Shown here in pieces: positions 44,882-54,463 of a stretch of DNA of 64,000 bases. The stretch comes from Oscarella lobularis (lineage: Eukaryota; Porifera; Homoscleromorpha; Homosclerophorida; Oscarellidae), in the NCBI RefSeq assembly GCF_947507565.1, contig NC_089179.1, forward strand, positions 1,488,001-1,552,000, in the 5' to 3' direction. Within the stretch, counting starts at the first letter, position 1; the number at the start of each line of letters is the position of its first letter. The notes under the pieces were generated by a model. It was given only the letters and a program-made list of their open reading frames with translations. It was not told where the DNA came from and made no database searches. Made by a program: the position numbers and the translations under genes.

Positions 44882-47749
44882 ATGGCGAACGAACGATGGC
44901 TCACCTTGAAGTTGAAACCCAAAGGTAGAGAATGCCAACTTGACGGCGTCTTCCGCTCGAACGCAATAGCAGAGGTGGCAGAGGAGCAACGATTCATAAA
45001 ATTTGCACTCTTTCCCACTCCCACGCGACCAGCAAAACCCTTCGACCGACCGGGCTAATGTTCGTCTTTCTTTCCCCCAGGCGGCAGACCTAAGAGCAAA
45101 TATCTCAAAGAGTCTCGATGGTGGCCAGTTCGGGTGAGAGAACGAACAATTGTTATCTCTCGCTGATAATTGCATTGGGGTTCCCTATTTGGTTAGCGCA
45201 TGGCCCCATCGACTGTTGCGCGCGTAAAAGCGGTCGCTTCGTGCGTGCGCAAAAATCTTTTGTCCTTGCATACATAATCGCGAAAAAACCGCGCGATCGA
45301 TAGCTTAGTGTTTACTCTAGTATCTTGGCACCGTGGAAGCCGTGAAGGACTGGACGGCACCTGGCAGCCGATCAGAACTCTTGGAATTCATTGAACGCGC
45401 ACAGGTAAAGGACCTTTAGGAAGCGAAGAGAACTGATTAATCGAGCTCCCCGCCGTCCAATCGAGCCCAGTACGAGCCGATTTATCCTTAACTACTTCCC
45501 ATACTTATAATGATACCTCCGCTCTTCCACAAACAACAAACGAAATCGAATTTCGCTCCGAGTCGGTGACTTTTTGTCTTTCGCTTTTCCCAGGACGGCT
45601 TGCAGTCAATCTCTAGCAAAGGCGGTCCGCCTAAACTGCTCTGGATATCCGATCAGTGGATACACGTAACGGATCAGGCAAGAAAGGTAGATCCTTCCTC
45701 CTTTCCCGCCTTGTTGGCTCTGCTAATAAGGTCGTCGGGCGACAGATCAGCCGCAGCCTTACCGTGTTTTTTGTTGTTTTTAGAAAGTCTACGCTCTGTC
45801 GAGAACTGAGGCTATTAGCAGCTTTTGCCACGCGACGGAAGTCGAGGGCGACCATTTCCTCGCGATGAAAATTCTGAATCCCAAAACGAAACGAAACGAC
45901 TGCGTCGTCATCGCCAGCCACGACATCACCATCATCCAATACGTCAGCGAAGCGTTGAAGGTCTCAATCGAGTCGGCACTCGCTCGAAATCAAGCGAAAA
46001 TTCACCATCTCATGAGTCTGAGTAAAAAGGGATCAAAAAGCGCCAAGCAAAAACAGCAGGAGCAGCACGCTTACGAAAAAGTCGCCAGCGGACGCCACCT
46101 TCCGCCGTCGACCGCTCGCTTTCTCGACGCCGAAGCGAAAGCGATGGAATACGACGTTCCGTCGAGCAGACGATCGCCGCCCTATTCTCTAAACATTCGC
46201 GCTCCGAGCGAAATTTCTTCCAGTGCCAGCTTCACGTCCGACTACGGCTACTACGCCGACTACGCCGACTACGATAGCCAAACCACGCCGGTCACTGGCC
46301 ATTATCAAATACCCAGATCGAGTGCCAGCTCAAGTCTGAGCTCGAGTCTCGAGTCGCCTGACAGCGGCTATTGCAGGATGGCGAGATCGACGTCGGTGCC
46401 GTCGCTTCAATATCAGGTGCCGCCACAGCGCTTGCCGCGGTCGGCTCTCTACAGAAGTTTTTCAAATATTCCCAAAATTTCCGAAGACGACGTCGACTAT
46501 CCGGCGGCGTACGAAGAGATGAACGTGAAAGACGACGTCAAGAAAGTCGGCGGCACGGTGATACCAACGGAGATGAAACTGAGAGAGGAGAATTCCCACA
46601 ACGTCGCCGCCGTCGTCGAGAGTCCAGCGGCATCGGACGAGGAAATCTACGAACCGTTGGAGCCCCAATATCAGACAGTTCGCGATCAAGACGACGATTC
46701 CGGCATGGAGGACAACGATTCGGGCGAGATACACGTGAAACCCGTTTCGTCCGGAAAGCCGAGAACGCACTATTCGAAAATCGTTCGCCACTTTGCCGCC
46801 GGCGATTGCGGCGATCTGTACGCCGTCGTCGACAAGGGAAACGTAAATTATGAGGAAGAACGAGAGGAATTTCTCGACGAGGTATAAACATTGACACATG
46901 GTTGCAGTGCATTTGTTCTAGATCTGATCCCATTAGTCAAGCCGGAGTAGAATGACACATATGGTATTTATCTTTCTTTCTTTTTTAGGCGAGAAAATGC
47001 ATAGGAGAGGTTCAATTTCGCGAATTTCAGGACATCATTGCGCTGTACGACAACGGAGAAGCCGATCTCGCTGCCATGGCGCGACGAGCGCGTTTGCTGT
47101 TTCGCGGCGCAAGGTAAACGACATAATCCCTTCCGTCCAGGTGCTAGGAAGAAGAATGTTTGTTTTGACCTCAATCGATTCCCCGATCGATTCCTGATAG
47201 AGGCGTCGCACGTCAGCTAAAATATTCAATTCGATTTGCATTACATAGATGGCACATGCGACAAGAGATGGTCAAGCTGATACGACCAGACGAGAGAACG
47301 GCCTATCTCAACGAGATGTCGAAACGATGCAGCTTTACCGGTAAGACGCGACGACAACGACGTTCCCTTTTCGTAATACATTAGTACGTTTCCCCACAGG
47401 TGCTGACGACCTCCTCTCGTCTCTCAAGAAGAAAAAAGACGAGCAACCACGACGGCACGTGCGCTTTGGTTTCATTCGCACGAAGCAAGACAGCCAAGAC
47501 AACAATGACGACGATGACGCTGCTGACGCAACAAATGACGAGATGACGGACGAGTGCCGAAGTCCCAGTCCGACTGTCGTCTGTCCGGCTTCGATCAGCG
47601 AATGGAGTGCCAACGTCATAGAAGAACTGCAGATGATGCAACGAAGTTCTCAGTATGATGACGGCACGGCGAGACGACGGAGTGTCAGAGGAAGGCAGCT
47701 GCAACGTAAAAAGTCCGCCGACTCTTTCCACGGTCCTGTATCACTGTAA
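44882..47749 (+). CDS. CCM2: CCM2 (malcavernin) homologue
   Basis: Scaffold that binds KRIT1/CCM1 and MEKK3 in vertebrates. Eight exons (44882-44924, 45081-45133, 45321-45404, 45594-45686, 45784-46881, 46989-47113, 47249-47340, 47400-47749) join in frame to 645 residues. The PTB domain opens WPVRYLGTVEAVKDWTAPGS, then RSELLEFIERAQ, matching CCM2 YLG..(S)R.E.L.FI. It continues with LLWISDQWIHVTD and NDCVVIASHDITIIQYVSEAL. A long Ser/Tyr-rich middle (about 110-440) holds motifs such as EEIYEPLEPQY. A harmonin-homology-like helical unit follows (REFQDIIALYDNGEADLAAM to MVKLIRPDERTAYLNEM). The end has the CCM2-type SEWSANVIEELQ. The vertebrate protein is shorter (444 residues). Confidence 0.78.
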
Positions 47750-47771
47750 ATGACTTTGGCGTGTTACTCTT

Positions 47772-48785
47772 TTAGTTGTAGAGTCCCTCGCGTATTATCG
47801 TATTAGTAAAATAATTCGGTAGCGGTGCTGTAACGATTAGATCTCTTCCCATTCCGTAATAGCTTTTGACTGTTATTTGTTTGGCGTGAAGATGAAGTGG
47901 CGTTTGTCTGCTGGTGACAGGGGCGCTACCGTACTTAGAGTCACCCAATATGGGACAGCGAAGGATCTGAGACGCGTGGACTCGAAGTTGGTGTTTGTGT
48001 CCTGTGATCGGACTCAGCTCCAAAAGGCAACAGTCGGACGAAAATGCCAATTGCTGATAATCAGTCACTGACATTTTTTGACCCTGCAAGAGAAAGAACT
48101 ACTAGAAATAAAACAAACAAACGGTTGATTCTCACCTTGCGATGTCTTACTACCGATAGACGGTAATAACCTTTTTGAGTGGGCAAGTACTGTATTGGTG
48201 CTATGACTCTTCCTAATGTCACCTATTAGACTGCGTCTCAATTATTCCTTTTCTGTACCTTGGCAAAGTTCTGGACGTCCAACAGCAATTGCCCTGTACC
48301 TCCCATTTCATTATGACCTCTTTTTTCAATTTGCTGCTTACCAGTAAATCTTCTTCACAAAACCATCGTGGAAGTATTGAGCAAACAGCCGAGCTGCCTT
48401 TTTATGTGTTGACAAGAGCAGAATTCCACTCGTGTCTCTGTCGAAAAATGCATCTAAGCTCTGTATTCAGCTGGCGTGTAGTGAGCCTACTTGTCTAGCC
48501 TATGAATTAGCTGTGGGCGCTCGCTAAATTCGTTTTTCAGTGTTTCCAGGTATTCGAGAACGTGATTCTTTACTCTGGGACCAGCTAAAAGGACGAATAT
48601 CGTTGCGAAATCGTTTCTGTGCCGATTACTCACGATGAACTGACAGTCCCGACGGTTTATTTAGAGCTACGATGTTTTCTAGAAGGAGATTTTGATCTGT
48701 CCCAACAGAAGATTAATCTCATACTATCTTTGAATAGAACCGCTGACTGCACGTCCCAGGAACGAAGTCCTCGCAGAGTTTTCAT
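47772..48785 (-). CDS. RPUSD4: Mitochondrial-type RNA pseudouridine synthase (RPUSD4-like)
   Basis: RluA-family enzyme converting uridine to pseudouridine in RNA. Start at 48785 (MKTLRGLRSWDVQ). A very short intron of about 28 bases (gtatgag..gggacag) leads to NQNLLLENIVALNKPSGLSVHR. Then LIHRLDK and, after an intron, DTSGILLLSTHKKAARLFAQYF, which rebuild the catalytic HRLDxDTSG motif with the active Asp. The last exons give LLELSPITGHKHQLRVHASQILRCPILGDSKYG and LHLHAKQITVKSYYG. These are family motifs II-III. RPUSD4 is favoured over RPUSD3 because the catalytic Asp is kept. Stop 22 bases beyond the CCM2 stop on the other strand. Confidence 0.82.
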
Positions 48786-48871
48786 CCCTTCTATGATTTG
48801 TAACGTGCGCGTTGCATTCCTGGTGACGTCAAGTAATTCATAGGCGTGGCTTGTTTGTCACTGGTGTAAAG
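48786..48871. promoter_or_regulatory. Bidirectional promoter interval RPUSD4-like / second CCM2-family gene
   Basis: 86 bases between opposite start codons. Confidence 0.45.
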
Positions 48872-51800
48872 ATGGGCAAAACGGACAAAAAGAAAAAGAA
48901 GGGTTTCTTCAAGAATCTAGTAAGTCTGAATCAAATGGTACAGCTGTAGCTCGTTCGCCTTCGACCTTCGTAACGAAAAATCTCTAACTGGGTGTGTCAT
49001 TGTCATTGACTCGACTTTTCGTTGAGCCAAACGATGAGCTGTTCCTTTCCTAGCGTCTTCTTAATCGTCCAACTAAGTTATCGTCATAAAAGGAACACTA
49101 ATAAAGGACTCACCACGCCCTCCCCTCTCTTACAGTTCAAAACAAAGAGCAAGCCAGACTTGATTGAAGAAGTTTCTCAGGACACCTTTTCGTTTGAGTA
49201 CAAGGGAAGCGAAGCAGAGGCTCTGTCACCTATAGCTCAAGCTCAGTCACGCACCAACCTAATATGTACAGTATAGACTCCATGTAGCCTGTCATTGAGT
49301 AATCGATCACCTTTTGTTTTACAGCGGATCAAATTAGAGCAGATCCTAATCTCTTACAAGGATCTTTAGAATGGAAAGTCTTTGTAAGTGTACTGCGGTG
49401 TAATTTCGTTTGCAAATGCCATTTTTTCTCACCTAGTGCTTGGGCACTATACACGGTCTTCCTGAGTGGAAGACGTTCCGCAGCAGAGGAGAATTTATGG
49501 ATCAGCTCGACGAAGCAGCGGTAATGAGATTCAAATGTTGATTTGGCGCTATAGCTTCTCTCCTTCTCACGCAGTTTGAAGGAACTTTAGACTGGGATAC
49601 GCGGTCAGAAAAAATGCTCGCCGTTTCACCGCTTTGGATGCACATAACCGATCTAAAGCGAAAGGTTACTTGTGCACGCTCTATTTGCTTGTATGCAAAC
49701 GATAGTTTTTTTTCACCTTCAAGGTTCTTTATGCCAATTGTGAGGTGAAGAACATCGGTAGCGTAAGCTATGCTGAAGACGAAAATCGACATTTGCTGGG
49801 CATCAAAACAACTGAAATGTTTGGCGGTTCCTATCAGTGCATTGTCATCGATTGCCTCAGCGAGGTACACCAGATAAAAGCGACGACCTTTCCCCCTCTG
49901 CAAATTCGCTTCTCTTTTAAGATTTCCGCTCGTCACATATGCGCTACGCTCAATAGCATTTTCGAGATTTTTGTCTACCAAGCTCGGATAGGAAGCGCCT
50001 ATTCGCCACCTCAATCGCCAGTTCGAGACATCTCGGTGCCCACTCCGTCACAGCGTCGTCAGCCAAGCCCGGCAACATCTGCTACAGCTGCCAGTTTGGA
50101 CACCAACATCACCGTAGAGAAGCGCTATAGAAAGAGCACGAGCGTCGGAGCGTTGAGTGCTCAAAGCGGAGAGGAAAAGAGACACTCGCAGATTGAGATC
50201 ATTCGATCCCATTCAAAAATAGTGAGAGATCGAGGGAGAGAGAAGGGTCCCTTGACGACCACGCACGAAGAGCAACGTGAAGAAGACGACGACGACGACG
50301 AGAGGACGTCCTCAGCCGATCACGTTTACAGTAAACCGGATAAAAGCCGGAGAGCAAGCCCAGAAACGAGCCCCCCAGCTAGCCCAACAACGAAGACCAA
50401 GATAGAAGTTGTCGTTCACGAACCGCCGCCCTCACCTGTTGCAGAAAACGACGAGACGAGGCCGGAAACAAAGGCGGCGGAGGAAGAGGAGGAGGAAGAT
50501 CAGAAAGCGTCGAAAGACGAAGAAGTGCCGCCCCCGGCTCCGCCATCAGAGCCATCGCCTCCGCCAGTTCCTCCTGCAAGTGACAGTGCATTCGCAGAAT
50601 TAGATCAAATGCTTGCTCAAATGAACTTTGAAGCAACAGCGGCACCGGCCTCCGGCTCTCCTCCCCCTCCTCCTCCTCCACCGCCGCCGCCTCAAAACGA
50701 CACGAACGATACCGAAATATCTGGAAGTTCTTCTGTTCCACCACCTCCTCCACCTCCACCACCCCCACCAGCATTGGAGCAACCGTCTATTTCCGCAGAA
50801 GCTCCTCAGGTTCCCGAGCCATCTCCGCCTCCACCACCACCTCCTCCTCCTCCTCCTCCAGTGCAAGAAAATGCAGAAGAGAAGGAAGAAACAAAGGAGC
50901 CGGCGCCTCTGCCGAGAGAAGACGACGGTACGATTTAGCAAGCAACTAATCCTTGTCTATGACCCGATTTTGCTTTTCTTGCAGGACCCGATCTGGATTT
51001 ACCTGAAAAGGAATTGAGAGCTCTCGCAGAGCAGGCTCTTATTGACAAGGTGAGCCCAGTAATGACCGCCTTTACGATGTGGTGACTAACGAGCAACTAC
51101 GAAAGGTGGAAAAAGAGACGCAAAACATAACGTTCAATGAATTCAAAGCCATGATCGAGGGATACCGAAAGCAGCATCGAGATTTCACAGTAGCTGCCTT
51201 GTGCAGAAGACTCAAGGTTTTATTCAGAGGCGAAAAGTAAGCAGCCACCAGCAAAGTATAATGACCTATTTGTATTTCTTTTAGGATATACCTACGAGAA
51301 GAGGCTCGACTTTTCATTAGACCTGAAGAACTGATCACCTTCGACGAAAAGATGAGTTTCGAGAACATGCCACCGCCAGATTTGCGTATGAAAAGCTAAA
51401 AAAGACAACGCGCAAATTGACTTATCTGATTTTACGCAGAAAAATGGGCAAAGAGAGGAAAAAAGAACGCCAAAGAAATGCCACAGCCATCTCCTTCTAA
51501 ACAGGCTCGTCTAATGAGACTGCCGTCGAAACGTCAAGACGTACCAACTGGCAAAGTTCCTCAAGCGGCCAAAGCCGTCTCCCCACCTCCGGCTCCAGCT
51601 CCCCCAATGCCCAAAGCTGTCTCCCAAGCCCAGGCTCCCGCTCCGCCGCCGCCACCGCCGCCGCCACCGGCAAGTGCCACTAAACAGCCACCAGGAAAAG
51701 TCGCGGCATTCAGCAAACAATATACGGCTACCTCGGCTACGCCTTCACCGCCTCCAGCTCCGCCGTTGAACAAGAAATCTGCAGCTGCTCCACGTCCAGT

Positions 51801-52623
51801 TCAACCAAGCACAGTACAGTCTCTTGAAGACGAACTGGAGGACCAGCTATCAGCTCTTGACGACGTCTTGTCTGACATGGGATTCGGATTCGACCAGCCA
51901 TCAGCCACGACTGCTCCAAAGCCTCCTGCTCCGCCAGCAATTTCAGCATCAAAAGTTCCTAACCCCCCACCTCCCCCTCCAGGTTCTGGCGGTGTTCCAC
52001 CTCCGCCGCCGCCGCCGCCGCCAACGGGATTCACTAAGAAATTCAACAGAGAGCAGCCCAAGAATCCACCTAAGAAACTTGGCGGAGGCGGCAGCGATCA
52101 AGGAAGTCTACTAAGCGAAATTCAAAAAGGCAAATCTTTGAACAAGACTACAAGCGAACTGAAATTAGACAAATTGGGCCTACCGCCAAGTTTCAATCCT
52201 GTTCCGCCGCCGGCGCCGCCTCCAGCTCCCCCAGTCGCAACGGCTCTAGAAAAGCCGGCGGAGCCAATCAAAGCAACCCAAGGAAAAGCAAAAGCTGAAC
52301 CGGGCCGATTTGCTGGCGTCGAGTCGATTGTGAGCGACGAAGGCGGCGTTCCGGCGTGGAAAAGGAAGCTGTTGGCCGGCCAGAAAGCCAAAGTCCAAGC
52401 AAAGCGAGAACAAGAGGCGACTGAAGCCCAACTGCAAGAAGAACGCCTCGAAGGCGTTCCCGAATGGAAGCGAAAGCTGATGGCCAAAAAAGCGGTTGAA
52501 ATCGAAGCGAAGATGAAACCGATTAGAGAGAAAGAACAGCAGAAGAAAGAGTTGGAAGAGAAACTGTTGGAAATGCCACCGTGGAAAAGAGAACTGTTTC
52601 TCAAAAAGAACAGTATGGAATGA
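48872..52623 (+). CDS. CCM2-family PTB/harmonin-like protein with polyproline and PxWKR repeats
   Basis: Adaptor with probable actin links. MGKTDKKKKKGFFKNL, then a PTB domain: WKVFCLGTIHGLPEWKTF, LAVSPLWMHITDLKRKVLYANCEV, SVSYAEDENRHLLGIKTT, GGSYQCIVIDCLSE and CATLNSIFEIFVY. A disordered Ser/Glu region and several Pro8-11 tracts (50660-50860, 51650-52030) resemble FH1 or WASP-like profilin/SH3 ligands. Between them lies a harmonin-homology-like helical unit (FNEFKAMIEGYRKQHRDFTV to RLFIRPEELITF), the same order as in CCM2. The C terminus has three repeats: VPAWKRKLLAGQK, VPEWKRKLMAKKA and MPPWKRELFLKKN. About eleven exons. PTB then harmonin-like makes it a CCM2-family member; the PxWKR tail resembles motifs in phostensin/taperin-type actin binders (from memory). 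Exact orthology is unknown. Confidence 0.8.
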
Positions 52624-52653
52624 ACTTATTTGTTATTTTTTTTCCCCCTACTA

Positions 52654-53055
52654 CTAATGCTTTTGGGGTATCCATTTAGGTTTAGTTTGACCTTTTTTGA
52701 GTCCGAGTCGTTTGTTTTTTCGCTTTTCCTTCTTTCTTTGCGACGCCGTGATCCATTTTGTTCTCCTCTTCGGCTCGGAATTTGTTTCCATTGGCGTTGG
52801 ACGATCGACGTCGTCCGATTTCGGGTTTTCTACTGTAGAATTCAATTTTTCGACGTTTCGGCGCGTTGTTTCTAAGATGCCGCTTTTCTGCCTACCGTTT
52901 TCATCGTCGTTTCCCCTTTCGGGAACCTCCTTCATTTCTTCGCTTTCGCCTATTCCCAGCGTTTTTATAAGTCGTTCCTTTTCGTATACGGCATATTTCT
53001 TTCGCTTGATAGCGCGATTTTTCCGCTTGAACTTCGACCGTATGCTCTTCGCCAT
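52654..53055 (-). CDS. LLPH: LLP homologue, nucleolar ribosome-biogenesis protein
   Basis: Small basic protein. The Met at 53055 gives AKSIRSKFKRKNRAIKRKKYA, matching the LLPH opening AKS.RSK.KRK.RA.KRKK. An acidic middle and a very basic end (TASQRKKEKRKNKRLGLKKG) follow, as in the family. Single exon, about 133 residues. An upstream in-frame Met (53070) is less likely. Head-to-head with the next gene at 42 bases. Confidence 0.85.
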   Translation of the reverse strand: MAKSIRSKFKRKNRAIKRKKYAVYEKERLIKTLGIGESEEMKEVPERGNDDENGRQKSGILETTRRNVEKLNSTVENPKSDDVDRPTPMETNSEPKRRTKWITASQRKKEKRKNKRLGLKKGQTKPKWIPQKH

Positions 53056-53097
53056 TTTCGCATAGCGCACGTCGGCGTGACGTCGCGATACTCGAAA
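53056..53097. promoter_or_regulatory. Bidirectional promoter interval LLPH / mL59-like
   Basis: 42 bases between opposite start codons. Confidence 0.45.
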
Positions 53098-53526
53098 ATG
53101 TCCTCGCCGAAAATCGCACCAGAAATACTCAAAATGCTCGAGCTAGCGAAACCGACGTTTCGCGACGGACTTTGGCGCAAGCCGGCAATCAGTGCCATGC
53201 ATCTGGCTCGCTTGAGAAACCAATTCGTCTCCGTAGGCTATCATTGGCCCCAGAAGCCTCTGCGAGACCGAACGAAAGACCTCCCAGCAAAAGGTCGAAA
53301 ATGGGAGCGAGAGAGCGACGCTCGGATGGCCAGAATCGAGGAAAATCTCTCGAAAATGCCGTCGATCATCGACGAATACAAAGCAGAGACGAAATCGAAG
53401 AGAAAAAAGGCGAGCAACAAGGAGTTGACCGATCCGTCGAAAGTGCTGGCGGCGATGAAGAAGAGCAGCAAGAAAACGACAAAAGAACTGACAAAGATCC
53501 TAGAAAGACAAAAATCAAATAAATAG
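53098..53526 (+). CDS. Basic 142-residue protein, possibly a mitochondrial ribosomal protein (mL59/mL64-like)
   Basis: Single exon. The order WRKPAISAMHLARLRNQF, GYHWP, KGRKWERE and RMARIEENLSKMPSIIDEYK recalls mitochondrial large-subunit proteins of the mL59/mL64 kind, especially the N-L-x-K-M-P-x-I-I-x-E/N-Y/W helix. The tail is Lys-rich. I cannot decide the family by eye. The start at 53098 is the first Met of the frame and lies 42 bases from LLPH, another ribosome-biogenesis gene, which fits co-expression. Confidence 0.5.
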   Translation: MSSPKIAPEILKMLELAKPTFRDGLWRKPAISAMHLARLRNQFVSVGYHWPQKPLRDRTKDLPAKGRKWERESDARMARIEENLSKMPSIIDEYKAETKSKRKKASNKELTDPSKVLAAMKKSSKKTTKELTKILERQKSNK

Positions 53527-53594
53527 ATAAAGTATTAATTAATTAGAATCTCGTTAGTAGGTGAACTTCTAACGTTGATCACATATTGAAAAGT

Positions 53595-54356
53595 CTAACT
53601 CGAGCACTTTCCTCGAAACGTCAGTGCCAGATCTTTTAGTAGCGTCGTCATTTCTCGTTCGTCGTCAGCAAACTTGTCTGACAGTTCTCTCAGCGTCACA
53701 GCAATTCGCCGTTCTCGAATGTGTTCTCGTCGAATTGCGTGAAGCCAATCGTGTCGCGCTTTGTCGGACACAATGACCAAAGATCGACGTGGTAGTTTCA
53801 CGAGAATCTCTACGGTTTCTGCACCGTCGTCGCGCGTGAACGTCAAATACGTATCAGAAAGAAGATTCAGAGTGACGAGCCTTTCTCCCCATAGCCATTC
53901 ATCGTCAATGTGAGGATCAATGGACGAACCTCGGGTAGGCAAATATTCCAAGTTGCAAAGCTCGACGGGGACGAAGGACGCCAGTAGAGGCATTTTCCAC
54001 ATTCGTTCCACTAATGACTTGCTGAACGGCGGCAAGCCGGAAAATGAACCGATTTTGATTTTTCGTTTTTTGAAGTTAGGCCTGGGACCGAAGTCCTGTT
54101 TTCGTCGTCCCGATTGGGACTCTTTCCACTCGTTGTCGTCGATTTCGGCTACGATCGCTCTTTCCGCGTCTTCGTCGACGAAATCGTCGAAAATGGCGAT
54201 TCCGTCCAAGTTCAGCTCGTCTCGCGATTTATTTCCGGCGTACACGTAACGCTTCGAGCACGACGTGCCAACCGAACGTCCATCCCGTCGTCCTTCTTCA
54301 CACAGGAGACAAGAACGGATCCCTGTACAGCCGCAAAGCCGATCAGTCGTCATCAT
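53595..54356 (-). CDS. ALKBH4: Alpha-ketoglutarate-dependent dioxygenase ALKBH4
   Basis: Fe(II)/2-oxoglutarate dioxygenase (in mammals an actin-Lys84 demethylase). Single exon, 253 codons. The N-terminal CGCTGIRSCLLCE motif is diagnostic for ALKBH4. Then WKESQSGRRKQDFGPRPNFKK, FSGLPPFSKSLVERM, PVELCNLEYLPTRGSSIDPH and the metal-binding IDPHIDDEWLWGERLVTLNLLS (His-x-Asp). The distal His and Arg are in ARHDWLHAIRREHI and RRIAVTLREL. It is shorter than the human protein because the insert after the second strand is missing. Intronless. Confidence 0.95.
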   Translation of the reverse strand: MMTTDRLCGCTGIRSCLLCEEGRRDGRSVGTSCSKRYVYAGNKSRDELNLDGIAIFDDFVDEDAERAIVAEIDDNEWKESQSGRRKQDFGPRPNFKKRKIKIGSFSGLPPFSKSLVERMWKMPLLASFVPVELCNLEYLPTRGSSIDPHIDDEWLWGERLVTLNLLSDTYLTFTRDDGAETVEILVKLPRRSLVIVSDKARHDWLHAIRREHIRERRIAVTLRELSDKFADDEREMTTLLKDLALTFRGKCSS

Positions 54357-54463
54357 CTATCGCACGCTAATGGGGAAGAGTCCGCGAGATTTTTTTGCGA
54401 CAGGGAGTGAATGCTAACACCAATACACACGATGCCTTAGGCTACGACATAAACTACTTTGTT

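Noticed and set aside
46462-46933. Antisense frames over CCM2 exon 5
   Set aside because: Shadows of the long, low-complexity exon, which is supported by in-frame splicing on the plus strand.
50379-51017. Trp/Arg-, Glu- and His/Leu-rich frames over the polyproline gene
   Set aside because: Antisense or off-frame readings of proline tracts and acidic runs; the PTB-protein frame explains the region.
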